Shown here one piece after another: positions 44,466-52,641 of a stretch of DNA of 64,000 bases (positions within the stretch are counted from its first letter, which is position 1; each line of letters opens with the position of its first letter). The stretch comes from Nocardia sienata NBRC 100364. GTDB taxonomy: Bacteria > Actinomycetota > Actinomycetes > Mycobacteriales > Mycobacteriaceae. The stretch covers positions 62,001-126,000 of the forward strand of contig NZ_BDBX01000008.1 in NCBI RefSeq assembly GCF_001613205.1, in the 5' to 3' direction. Below the pieces are notes generated by a model. The model did not search any database. It saw only the letters and a program-made list of their open reading frames with translations, and had not been told where the DNA came from. The position numbers were made by a program, and so were the translations under genes.

Positions 44466-45491
44466 ATGGGCGAGAAGAATCGTCAGTGGGTCCTGGTCCG
44501 GCGACCGGTGGGCAACAACTATGCGGACGCGGTCGAACTGCGCGACAGCGAAACCCCGGAACTCGTCGCCGGGGATGTGCTGATCCGCAATATCTACTTC
44601 TCGCTCGACGCGGGCACCCGCATGTGGATGGGTCCTCGTGAGGATTCCTATTCACCGCCGACGCCGCTGGGGTCGCCGGTCATCAGCACAGTTCTGGGGT
44701 CGGTGGTCGACTCGCGCCATCCCGACCACCGGCCCGGCGACCTGGTGCGCGCCTATGGGCAGTGGGCGGATTTCTCCGTCTCGCGCCCGGACGAAGTGTA
44801 TGTGGAACGCGTGAGCCGGACGCTCGACGACCCACGCCAGCACCTCGGTGTTTTCGGCGCCAACGGCTGGACGGCCTACCTGGGTGTGCTGGAATACGGG
44901 CAGGCGCAGCCGGGTGAAACCTTCGTCGTCTCGGCAGCCTCCGGGGTGACCGGCGCGCTGGCCGGGCAGATCGCCGCCGCGCACGGCTGCCGCGTCGTCG
45001 GAATCACCGGTTCACCGCAGAAGTGCGCCTGGCTCACCGGCGAACTCGGATTCGACGCGGCTGTCGACCGCCACACCGCGGACCTGGGTGTCGCGCTCCG
45101 CGAGGTGTGCCCGGCAGGAGTCGACGTCTACTTCGACAATGTGGGTGGCGAGGTACTCGACGAGGTATTGGGCGCCATGGCGCTGTTCGGCCGTGTCGCG
45201 GTGTGCGGGCTGCTGACCCACTACGACCGGGATGAATCCGGCCCCGGCCCGCGCCGTTTCGACCAGATCCTGATGAAACGGCTGACCATGCGCGGCTTTT
45301 TCTCGCCGGATTTCTACCATCGCGGTCCGGACCTCAACCGCCGCATGCGGCCCTGGTACGAGCAGGGCCTGCTCCGGATGGCCTTCGATGTCACCCCCGG
45401 ATTGGAGAACACCCTCGACGCCTACGCGCGGCTGTTCACCGGGGAGAAGCTCGGCAAGGCGCTGGTGCAGGTGGGCGAACTGGATACCTGA
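44466..45491 (+). CDS. NADP-dependent oxidoreductase, zinc-independent MDR family
   Basis: 341 aa, ATG 44466 with GGAG upstream (GTG 44463 also possible). Medium-chain reductase of the leukotriene-B4-dehydrogenase/curcumin-reductase branch: FSLDAGTRMWMG (about residue 39), the NADP motif VSAASGVTGALAGQIAAAHG (about 155), YFDNVGGEVLDEVLGAM, and a C-terminal FTGEKLGKALVQVG. Reduces alpha,beta-double bonds of enones. No zinc ligands are present. It ends the plus-strand run of the block. Confidence 0.9.
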   Translation: MGEKNRQWVLVRRPVGNNYADAVELRDSETPELVAGDVLIRNIYFSLDAGTRMWMGPREDSYSPPTPLGSPVISTVLGSVVDSRHPDHRPGDLVRAYGQWADFSVSRPDEVYVERVSRTLDDPRQHLGVFGANGWTAYLGVLEYGQAQPGETFVVSAASGVTGALAGQIAAAHGCRVVGITGSPQKCAWLTGELGFDAAVDRHTADLGVALREVCPAGVDVYFDNVGGEVLDEVLGAMALFGRVAVCGLLTHYDRDESGPGPRRFDQILMKRLTMRGFFSPDFYHRGPDLNRRMRPWYEQGLLRMAFDVTPGLENTLDAYARLFTGEKLGKALVQVGELDT

Positions 45492-45667
45492 GCGTCCGGG
45501 GAGCCCACGTGAAGTCCACAGTGTCGTAGCGGCGCGATCGGCGGTCCATCGGACGCGTCCCGGTCGGCACGCGTCCGATCGCCTCGCCTCGGCGCGCCTC
45601 GGCGCGGGCCGGGCCGTCCGGACCCGGCGGTCGGGTCGGCGTGGTCGAACCGTTCCATGTCGATACT

Positions 45668-46246
45668 TCACAGGGTCGCTACGTGGCGTTCCAGCACGGC
45701 GAGAATCGTTGCGCGATCGATGGATCCGTGCGGCGTGACCGCGTCCAGCGACAGACCGGAGACCAGTGCCGCCAGATGCGCGGCGGCACCGGCGGGGTCG
45801 GCGGTTCCGGTCGCGGCCGCCGCCTCGGTGAGTACCTGTCGCAGGTCCGCGGCCATTCGCCGGACCACCGGTTCGAACGCCGGGTCGAGCCGGGAGGCGG
45901 CGATGACCTCCAGGAGGATGACTGCCTCGTGGTGACGTTCCTCGTCCAGCGGCAGCAGTTCCGCGAGCACGGCGAGCAGGTGCCGGCGGGCTGCCCGCCG
46001 GTCCCCGCCCGCGGGCGCGGGATGCCGGGTGAGGCGCTGCCCCATCCGGTCGCCGACCTCGGTCGCCACGGCTACGACCAGTGACTCGTGATCGGCGAAG
46101 TAGTGGCGTACCGACCCGATGTTCAGGCCGGCCTCCGCCGCGACCTTCCGGAAGGTCGCGGCCGCGATACCGCCGCGCACGATCAGGCGCAACGCGGCAT
46201 CGACGATATGGCGGCGGCGCGCCTCGGCATCTACTCGGACCGGCAC
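45668..46246 (-). CDS. TetR family transcriptional regulator
   Basis: 192 aa, GTG 46246. HTH spans about residues 8-50 (IVDAALRLIVRGGIAAATFRKV, then GLNIGSVRHYFADHESL). The ligand domain has DEERHHEAVILLEVIAASRLDP and ends with LERHVATL. It is divergent from a methyltransferase gene with a perfect TATCAC-n4-GTGATA palindrome between them. It probably represses both. Confidence 0.9.
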   Translation of the reverse strand: MPVRVDAEARRRHIVDAALRLIVRGGIAAATFRKVAAEAGLNIGSVRHYFADHESLVVAVATEVGDRMGQRLTRHPAPAGGDRRAARRHLLAVLAELLPLDEERHHEAVILLEVIAASRLDPAFEPVVRRMAADLRQVLTEAAAATGTADPAGAAAHLAALVSGLSLDAVTPHGSIDRATILAVLERHVATL

Positions 46247-46277
46247 CGGCCCAGTCTAGAAAATCGGTTCAGGTTTG

Positions 46278-46293
46278 TATCACGTGTGTGATA
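46278..46293. promoter_or_regulatory. Operator candidate TATCACGTGTGTGATA
   Basis: Inverted repeat with 6-bp perfect arms and a 4-nt spacer, 32 nt from the TetR start and 45 nt from the methyltransferase start. A third half-site (GTGATA) lies at about 46308. Fits autoregulation by the adjacent TetR. Confidence 0.6.
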
Positions 46294-46337
46294 GAAAACG
46301 GTCGCTCGTGATACCGACTTTGTGGAAGGGGCCGATC

Positions 46338-47174
46338 ATGGACGAGGCCGCGGCGATCGCCGCCAACCGCGCGAACTGGGACGACCGCGCCGAGGTCCAC
46401 CGCCGCTCGCGGATGTACGACGTCGATGCCTTCGTGGCCGACACCGGCCGTATCTCCCCGGTGGTGCGCAACGATTCGGCGGTTCTGGCCGCGCACCTGC
46501 CGGACTCCGGGGTGCGGGGTCGGTCCCTGCTGCATCTGCAGTGTCATATCGGCATCGACACGCTGTCCTGGGCACGCCTGGGCGCGGTCGATGTGCACGG
46601 GCTCGACTTCTCGCCCAACTCGTTGCGCCATGCCGCGCGGATCGCGCATACCGCCGGCCATGAGATCACCTTCGTGGAAGGCGACGCACGATTCGCCTCG
46701 TCCGTGCTGGACCGGCGGTTCGACCTCGTCGTCACCAGCGCCGGAACCATTGTTTGGCTACCCGAACTGGACGAGTGGGCGCGCTCGATCCATGACCTCC
46801 TCGAACCCGGCGGCGTGTTCCTGATCCGCGACGACCATCCGATTCTCGGATCCATGGAATTCGAGCCCTGGCAGATCACCGACGACTATCTGGGCGGCGG
46901 CGGTCACCGCACCTACATGGAATCGGGTAGCTATACCGAGGATTCGGCCGGGCAGATCGCGCACGACACCGTGTCCGAGTGGAGGCACGGCCTGGGCGAG
47001 GTGGTCGGCGCGCTACTACGGGCGGGGCTACGGATCGCCGCGGTCGAAGAACTACCGATCATGGACTGGCCCGCCTTCCCCGACCTCGTGCCATGCCCGC
47101 GGGGGTGGACGCTGCCGCCCGCGGCGCCGCGGATCCCGCTGAACTTCGCCGTCGTGGCGTCCCGGCCGGACTGA
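46338..47174 (+). CDS. Class I SAM-dependent methyltransferase
   Basis: 278 aa; ATG 46338 is chosen for GGAAGGGG 7 nt upstream, while the open frame reaches back through the operator. SAM site LLHLQCHIGIDTLSWARLGA (about residues 59-78), acidic loop VHGLDFSP (about 82), EGDARFASS, FDLVVTSAGTIVWLPELD (post-I/II). Ends with the common SxPLNFAVVASRP tail. It methylates an unidentified small molecule; divergent TetR control suggests a detoxifying or signal-related role. Confidence 0.88.
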   Translation: MDEAAAIAANRANWDDRAEVHRRSRMYDVDAFVADTGRISPVVRNDSAVLAAHLPDSGVRGRSLLHLQCHIGIDTLSWARLGAVDVHGLDFSPNSLRHAARIAHTAGHEITFVEGDARFASSVLDRRFDLVVTSAGTIVWLPELDEWARSIHDLLEPGGVFLIRDDHPILGSMEFEPWQITDDYLGGGGHRTYMESGSYTEDSAGQIAHDTVSEWRHGLGEVVGALLRAGLRIAAVEELPIMDWPAFPDLVPCPRGWTLPPAAPRIPLNFAVVASRPD

Positions 47175-47184
47175 ACACACCGTC

Positions 47185-47210
47185 CGGCCGGGTCTGGGCC
47201 TACCCGGCCG
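47185..47210. terminator. Hairpin after methyltransferase gene
   Basis: Perfect 9-bp arms CGGCCGGGT/ACCCGGCCG with an 8-nt loop, 11 nt after the stop codon. No U-tract. Between convergent genes. Confidence 0.55.
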
Positions 47211-47280
47211 TCACGGCCGGAAAGTAGGCGCATCGACCAGAGATGTGCGCATCCGCTTGTCCGGGCTGCTGCCGCCGATT

Positions 47281-48228
47281 TCAGCTGGTCGGCGGCCCGG
47301 CGATGGCATCCCGGACGGTTGCCGTCGCTTCCGGGGTCTTTCCGGGCGGGCCAACGGCGGTGAACTCGCAGGCTCCACGCGGGGTGAACGGTTCGGTGAG
47401 CTGGGCCAGGTAGTCGACGGGGTAGTCGGGCTTTGCGGCCATGCCCAGATCGGCACTGCCGAACCTGCGTTCGGGGTCGTAACTATAGGTGCCCAGCAGG
47501 TGATCCCAGATCAATGTGAACAGCCCGAAGTTGACATCGCCGATCCCCGCCCACTTCAGGTGGTGGAAGCGATGGCCCGCGTTGAGCGCGAGCACGTGGG
47601 TGAACGGGCCGACGCGATAGTCCGCGTTGGAGTGTTGCAGAAGTAGTTGCACCGCCACGGACAGCGACAGTGCCGCCGCGACCGGCATCGGGATTCCGGC
47701 CAGCAACAGCGGGGTGACGCCGGCGGCCGTTTCGATCGTCTGGTGCAGCGGGTGTTTCATCAGGCCGTTGAGTCCGTAGAAGCGGGTGACGCTGTGGTGT
47801 ACGGCGTGGAACCGCCACAGCACCCCGACCTTGTGGCTGGCGTAGTGGGTAAGGGTGATCCCGAGGTCGGCGACCAGGATCGCGATCAGTACCTGAACGA
47901 CGAACGGCAGGTCCGTGGGCCAGAACCCGTCGCCGGGGACGAGTGCGGCCAGTGCGGGGACGGCGAGAACACCGGCCAGGACCAGTGTTTCGTTGACGAA
48001 GGTGTGGGCGGTATCGCGCCGGGTGTCACCGCGAGGGGAGTTCCAGGTGTTCTCGTACGGCAGCAGATGTTCGGCAGCGAAGGAGAGTGCGACGGCGACG
48101 GCCAGTAGGGCGAGCAGCCATGCCTTGTGCGCGCTGCCGGCCGCCAGGGCGATCCCGGCGCCGTTCACACCGAGCAGCATGACGGGGACGTAGCCGTAGC
48201 GAACAATGGTTCGGACAGAGGTGGACAT
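47281..48228 (-). CDS. Sterol desaturase / fatty-acid hydroxylase family membrane protein
   Basis: 315 aa, ATG 48228. Four to five membrane segments (VPVMLLGVNGAGIALAAG, LLALLAVAVALSF, LVLAGVLAVPALAALV, VVQVLIAILVADLGITL). Histidine boxes for the di-iron site: HYASH (about residue 129), HAVHH (about 141), HRFHH (about 220); a further HPLH lies between. Introduces a hydroxyl or double bond into a lipid at the membrane. It is followed downstream by nothing and preceded by an AraC regulator gene on the same strand. Confidence 0.9.
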   Translation of the reverse strand: MSTSVRTIVRYGYVPVMLLGVNGAGIALAAGSAHKAWLLALLAVAVALSFAAEHLLPYENTWNSPRGDTRRDTAHTFVNETLVLAGVLAVPALAALVPGDGFWPTDLPFVVQVLIAILVADLGITLTHYASHKVGVLWRFHAVHHSVTRFYGLNGLMKHPLHQTIETAAGVTPLLLAGIPMPVAAALSLSVAVQLLLQHSNADYRVGPFTHVLALNAGHRFHHLKWAGIGDVNFGLFTLIWDHLLGTYSYDPERRFGSADLGMAAKPDYPVDYLAQLTEPFTPRGACEFTAVGPPGKTPEATATVRDAIAGPPTS

Positions 48229-48270
48229 GAACCCAGCGTGGTCCGGCCGCGGGCCGTGAGCTTGTAGAAA

Positions 48271-49017
48271 TCAGCTGAGCCGCGAGCCGCCCCGCGAAAG
48301 CCAGCCGCCCGCGGCCAGTGCTTCGGTGGGCGTGATCCCGAACAGATCCCGGCAGGTCTTCGTCAGATGCGCGCTGTCGGTGAACCCCGCGGCGTGGGCC
48401 GCCTCTGTCAGTGTTCCGCCCGCGCGGACCGTGCGCGACGCCAGCTGTAACCGGGTCCAGCGCCGCCACGCCGCATACGGCAGGCCTACGTGCTCGGTGA
48501 ACAGATGGGACAGCCGGCTCGGGGAAATGGCCACGGCCGTGGCCAGTTCTCCCAGCGTGGGTGGAGGACCAGTCGCGGCGGCCACCCGCAGGGCCTCGGT
48601 CACCAGGGGGTGCGCGGAACGGCTCGTGGTCCGCGGCGCGGGATCCGGCGACGGAGACGTGGCGGTGTCGCGCGGCACAGCGGCGGTTGTCCAACTGGTG
48701 GCGGCCTCGAAAGGCAGGCCGTGCAATCGGCCGAGCGCGGCGCGCCCTGCGATATCGGCGGAGTCGAGGTAGGCGATGAACCCGGTGGCGGCAGGGGACG
48801 CGCGCACTTCATGGCGTACTCCGGGCGGGATGATGGCCGATCCGGCGACTGCGGTACGCCCTCTCGCGTCGGTGAGCCGGACTTCGCCGCCGGTCACGAG
48901 CAGAACCTGGACGGCGGCATGGGAATGGGCCGCGGTATCGCCGATCTTGCCCGTGAAGGCCATCAACCCGGGAGTGAACACCACTCCACCGAGCCAGCGC
49001 GGGCCGGGTCCGGTCAC
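48271..49017 (-). CDS. AraC family transcriptional regulator
   Basis: 248 aa, GTG 49017. The N-terminal half is a cupin-like sensor (HSHAAVQVLLVTGGEVRL, SAIIPPGVRHEV). Two helix-turn-helix units follow: TLGELATAVAISPSRLSHLF (about residues 152-171) and TLTEAAHAAGFTDSAHLTKT (about 201-220), then FGITPTEA. Same strand as the desaturase 42 nt downstream, which is its likely target. Confidence 0.9.
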   Translation of the reverse strand: MTGPGPRWLGGVVFTPGLMAFTGKIGDTAAHSHAAVQVLLVTGGEVRLTDARGRTAVAGSAIIPPGVRHEVRASPAATGFIAYLDSADIAGRAALGRLHGLPFEAATSWTTAAVPRDTATSPSPDPAPRTTSRSAHPLVTEALRVAAATGPPPTLGELATAVAISPSRLSHLFTEHVGLPYAAWRRWTRLQLASRTVRAGGTLTEAAHAAGFTDSAHLTKTCRDLFGITPTEALAAGGWLSRGGSRLS

Positions 49018-49394
49018 CGCGATGCGCCCAATTGCGGCGGATGTGCCGAGCGAGACGTCGCGGCATCGGTCACCGGACTCGCACTCGACAACCGGAACAT
49101 CGGCTCAGTGTAGGTATTCTCGCGGCCACGGGGTGCCTGCCCTCCCGGAGAGGGGGCGGCAGAGGCCCGACCTCCAGTCCCTGCGCGGGGCAGCCGCACC
49201 GACGGCCGGAGTATCCCCGACCTCCACTGTCCGCGGCTGGGAGAGTCGTACCGCCCGCACATCCTTGCGGTCCGCGACGGGCCTCCATTCCGGTACACAC
49301 GCCCCGCCCGGACCGCGGCTTGACAACGGGCGATGGGGCGACGCACCGGCTGATAACCGGCGATAGTCATCGGCCAGCCCTCTACGCTGGGCTG
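49018..49394. other. Gene-free interval
   Basis: 377 nt upstream of the AraC gene and of a small zinc-ribbon gene. No ORF with protein-like composition and no clear repeats or hairpins; presumably promoter DNA for both sides. Confidence 0.4.
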
Positions 49395-49598
49395 ATGTTC
49401 TTCATCTTCGGTTTCGGGACCAAGCGGCGGAACCTCGGCCTCGGCGGGACCCGGACCTGTCCACGCTGTCACAACACGACGCAGTGGATGCGCGTGCGGG
49501 AATTCAAGCAGTTCACGGTGTTCTTCGTTCCGGTCGCGCGCTGGAAGCGCCGCACACTCGAGGTGTGCGGTATCTGCGGCACCGCGGTCGAAGCCTGA
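49395..49598 (+). CDS. Small zinc-ribbon protein
   Basis: 67 aa, ATG 49395. FFIFGFGTKRRNLG at the N-terminus, then CPRCHNTTQW and CGICGTAVEA, four Cys in two CxxC knuckles about 30 residues apart. The middle is hydrophobic and basic (FTVFFVPVARWKRRT). This resembles the widespread small zinc-ribbon proteins of unknown role. It has no tight neighbour. Confidence 0.75.
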   Translation: MFFIFGFGTKRRNLGLGGTRTCPRCHNTTQWMRVREFKQFTVFFVPVARWKRRTLEVCGICGTAVEA

Positions 49599-49664
49599 GC
49601 CGAGGCGCCGACTTCGTTCGCCGGCGCGACGCAATCCGGCGAACTCCGGTCGTCCATCGACGGC

Positions 49665-50495
49665 TCAGTCGAGGAACATGTCCGGGATCGGATTCGTGCA
49701 GCCGCCGTAGTCCGACAGGTCGGTCCGGCCGGATTCGATGAGTGCGCCGGCGTCGATATAGCAATTGCCGGTGTTGTACCGCGCCTCGCGGGACAGGATT
49801 TCCGCGGCGGCGTCGCCCATGATCCGTGGATCTCGCGACCGTTCCAGCAGGCCCGAACCGTCGGGCAGGTTCGCCACTGCCGAGGTCGCGATATAGGTCT
49901 GCGGCCACAGACAGTTCGCCGCGATCCCGGCGTCGGCGTACTCCGCCGCCCAGCCGAGGGTCAGCAGGGTCATACCGTATTTCGAGAGGGTGTAGGAGGG
50001 GTGGGCGCCGAGCCAGCGCGGGCTGGTGTTCAGCGGCGGCGCGACGGTCAGGATGTGCGGGTTGGGTGCCTGGCGCAGGTGGGGTAGGCAGGCGCGGGTC
50101 AGCAGGAAGGTGCCGCGCAGGTTGATCTGCTGCATCAGTTCGAACTTCTTGGTCGAGAGCCGCTCGGTGGGTTCGGTGGCGATGGCGCTGGCGTTGTTCA
50201 CGCAGTAGTCGATCCGGCCGAACCGTTCCAGCGCGGTGTCGACGATCCGCTGGACATCGTCTTCGGCCCGCACATCGCCGGCCACCGCGGCCGCTTTGCC
50301 GCCGGCCGCTTCGATCTCCGCGACCGCGGTGTGCACGGTGCCCGGCAGTTTCGGATGCGGCTCGGTCGTTTTGGCCAACAGAACCACGTTCGCGCCGCGT
50401 CGGGCGGCCGAGGTGGCGATGGCGAGCCCGATACCGCGGCTGGCTCCGGATATCACCAGGGTCCGGTCGGTGAAGATCTGCTGTTCGGTCGGCAT
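49665..50495 (-). CDS. Short-chain dehydrogenase (HSDL2-like)
   Basis: 276 aa, ATG 50495 with AGGAGTG upstream. LVISGASRGIGLAIATSAAR (about residues 13-32), KTTEPHPKLPGTVHTAVAEI (insert typical of hydroxysteroid-dehydrogenase-like protein 2), NNASAI (about 101), and catalytic SYTLSKYGM (Tyr about 168). Divergent from the B12-mutase genes across 75 nt, so probably in the same regulatory unit. Substrate unknown, perhaps a fatty or steroid acyl alcohol. Confidence 0.9.
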   Translation of the reverse strand: MPTEQQIFTDRTLVISGASRGIGLAIATSAARRGANVVLLAKTTEPHPKLPGTVHTAVAEIEAAGGKAAAVAGDVRAEDDVQRIVDTALERFGRIDYCVNNASAIATEPTERLSTKKFELMQQINLRGTFLLTRACLPHLRQAPNPHILTVAPPLNTSPRWLGAHPSYTLSKYGMTLLTLGWAAEYADAGIAANCLWPQTYIATSAVANLPDGSGLLERSRDPRIMGDAAAEILSREARYNTGNCYIDAGALIESGRTDLSDYGGCTNPIPDMFLD

Positions 50496-50570
50496 GTCAC
50501 TCCTGGTCGATTACGCGTTCGCATGAAGCGGTATTGGCATTCTCATTTTCTGCAAGTATCGTATTCAACG

Positions 50571-52148
50571 ATGAACGACGCAGTCCATACCTCCTCCGGT
50601 ATCCCGCTCGATCCGGTCTACGGGCCGGCCGACCGGCGTGCCGAACCGCCCGCGCCCGGCGCGTTCCCGTTCACCCGGGGCAACTACGCCACCGGATACC
50701 GGGGACGGCTGTGGACCTTCCGGCAGTACTCGGGATTCGGCACGGCCGAAGAGTCCAACCGGCGCTATCGCTATCTGCTGGACCAGGGCGGCACCGGTCT
50801 GTCGGTCGCGCTCGACCTGCCGACCCAGTGCGGTTACGACTCCGACGATCCCGAAGTGGGGGAGGAGGTCGGCCGGGTCGGTGTCGCGGTGGACACCCTC
50901 GCCGACGCCGAGCTCCTGTTCGACGGCATCCCGCTGGACAAGATCAGCACCAGCTTCACCATCAACGGCACGGCCGCGATCCTGCTCGCCTTCTACGTCG
51001 CCGCGGCGGAGAAGAAAGGCGTGCCCCGGGAGAAGCTCACCGGCACCATCCAGAACGACATCCTGAAGGAATACGCCTCACGCGGCACCTGGATCTGGCC
51101 CCCGCAACCCTCGCTGCGGCTCATCGCCGACACCATCGAGTTCTGCGCCGCCGAGGTCCCGCGTTTCAATGCCATCTCGGTGGCCGGCGCGCATTTCCGC
51201 GACGCCGGCGCGACCGCGGTGCAGGAGATGGCGTTCACCCTCGCCGACGGTGTCACCTACTGCGATACCGTGGTCGAACGCGGTCGGATGAGTATCGAGA
51301 AGTTCGCCCCGCAGATCTCGTTCTTCTTCTACACCCACGGCGATTTCTTCGAGGAGATCGCCAAATACCGGGCCGGGCGCCGCCGCTGGGCGACCATCGT
51401 GCGCGAACGCTACGGCGCCACCACGGACAAAGCGTCGATGTTCCGTTTCGGCTGTGTGGCCGGCGGCGCCTCCCTCTACGCCCCGCAGGCGCAGAACAAC
51501 CTCGTCCGCGTCGCCTACGAGGCGATGGCCGCGGTCCTCGGCGGCGTGCAGTCCATGTTCACCGCCGCCTGGGACGAACCGTTCGCCCTGCCCAGCGAGG
51601 AATCGGCGACCATGGCGCTGCGTACCCAGCAGATCCTCGCCTACGAGACCGGGGTGACCCGGGTGGCCGATCCGCTGGGCGGCTCCTATTTCGTGGAAGC
51701 GCTCACCGACAAGACCGAGGCGGCCATCGAGGAGATCATGACCGATCTGGAGAACCGGGGTGGCATGGTCCGGGCGATCGAGGACGGCCACCTGCAGGGC
51801 CTGATCGCCGACGAGGCCTACAAACTGCACCAGGACATCGAATCCGGCGCGAAACCGGTGGTCGGGGTGAACAAATTCGTCTCCGCCGAGCCGGCGCCCG
51901 AGATCACCACCTACGAACTGGATTCCGACGGCCGCGAAACCCAGTTGAAACGGCTGGCCAAGGTGAAGGCCGAACGTGACACCGCCGCCGTCCGCGAGAC
52001 CCTGGCGGCGCTGTCACGCGGCGCCGAAGGAGACGACAACCTCATGCACCGCTTGATCGACTGCGCGAACGCCTACTGCACGGTGGGCGAGATGACCGCC
52101 GCCCTGAAATCGGTCTGGGGCGAATTCCAGCAGCCGGTGGTGTTCTGA
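50571..52148 (+). CDS. Cobalamin-dependent acyl-CoA mutase, large (substrate) subunit
   Basis: 525 aa, ATG 50571. It matches the alpha domain of the methylmalonyl-CoA mutase superfamily: FTRGNYATGYRGRLWTFRQY (about residues 36-55), LSVALDLPTQCGYDSDDP, FDGIPLDKISTSFTINGTA, PPQPSLRL (about 180), SVAGAHFRDAGATA (about 203), FGCVAGGASL, and ETGVTRVADPLGGSYF. The B12-binding domain is separate (next gene, overlapping TGATG), the arrangement of isobutyryl- and 2-hydroxyisobutyryl-type mutases. In classical methylmalonyl-CoA mutase the last site reads SISGYHMQEAG; Tyr is Ala here, so a different acyl-CoA is likely rearranged. No G-protein chaperone is near. Confidence 0.92.
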   Translation: MNDAVHTSSGIPLDPVYGPADRRAEPPAPGAFPFTRGNYATGYRGRLWTFRQYSGFGTAEESNRRYRYLLDQGGTGLSVALDLPTQCGYDSDDPEVGEEVGRVGVAVDTLADAELLFDGIPLDKISTSFTINGTAAILLAFYVAAAEKKGVPREKLTGTIQNDILKEYASRGTWIWPPQPSLRLIADTIEFCAAEVPRFNAISVAGAHFRDAGATAVQEMAFTLADGVTYCDTVVERGRMSIEKFAPQISFFFYTHGDFFEEIAKYRAGRRRWATIVRERYGATTDKASMFRFGCVAGGASLYAPQAQNNLVRVAYEAMAAVLGGVQSMFTAAWDEPFALPSEESATMALRTQQILAYETGVTRVADPLGGSYFVEALTDKTEAAIEEIMTDLENRGGMVRAIEDGHLQGLIADEAYKLHQDIESGAKPVVGVNKFVSAEPAPEITTYELDSDGRETQLKRLAKVKAERDTAAVRETLAALSRGAEGDDNLMHRLIDCANAYCTVGEMTAALKSVWGEFQQPVVF

Positions 52149-52555
52149 TGACCGCGCGGGTACTGGTCGCCAAACCCGGTCTCGACGGCCACGATCGCGG
52201 TGCCAAGATCGTCGCCCGTACCCTGCGCGACGCCGGATTCGAGGTGGTCTACACCGGGATCCGGCAGCGTATCGAGGACATCGTGTCCATCGCCGTCCAG
52301 GAGGACGTGGCGGTGGTGGGCCTGAGCATCCTCTCCGGCGCGCACGTCGCCCTGACCCAGCGCGTGGTCGACGCCTTGCGCGCGGCCGACGCCGCCGATA
52401 TCGCGGTGGTGGTCGGCGGCACCATCCCGCAGGGCGATATCGAGAAACTGCGGGCCGCCGGCGCCGCCGCCGTCTTCCCGACCGGCACCCCGCTGGACGT
52501 ACTCGTCACCGAGATGCGGGCGCTCACCGGAACCCCGGCGCCGCCCGCACCCTGA
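52148..52555 (+). CDS. Cobalamin-binding small subunit of acyl-CoA mutase
   Basis: 135 aa, ATG 52148 overlapping the large-subunit stop. B12-binding fold with the base-off signature KPGLDGHDRGAKIVA (DxHxxG with the cobalt-ligating His, about residues 10-24), VVGLSILSGAHVALT and VVVGGTIPQGD. The tail is Ala/Pro rich. Forms the active mutase with the previous product. A perfect 12-bp hairpin follows. Confidence 0.95.
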   Translation: MTARVLVAKPGLDGHDRGAKIVARTLRDAGFEVVYTGIRQRIEDIVSIAVQEDVAVVGLSILSGAHVALTQRVVDALRAADAADIAVVVGGTIPQGDIEKLRAAGAAAVFPTGTPLDVLVTEMRALTGTPAPPAP

Positions 52556-52582
52556 CCCCCGGACGCCGCGTCGTCCGGGCCC

Positions 52583-52615
52583 GGAGCCGCCGCCGTGACG
52601 GTGGGCGGCGGCTCC
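52583..52615. terminator. Perfect 12-bp hairpin after mutase genes
   Basis: Arms GGAGCCGCCGCC (52583-52594) and GGCGGCGGCTCC (52604-52615), 9-nt loop, 28 nt after the stop. No U-tract. Probably a terminator or transcript-stability structure ahead of the next gene. Confidence 0.6.
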
Positions 52616-52641
52616 ACCCGAATCATGAGAGTGGAGGAATC

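Noticed and set aside
50530-50544. Fifth GAGAATA-type operator upstream of the B12 mutase
   Set aside because: Only one half-site (ATTCTC) is good; about 10 of 15 positions match, too weak to list as a site.
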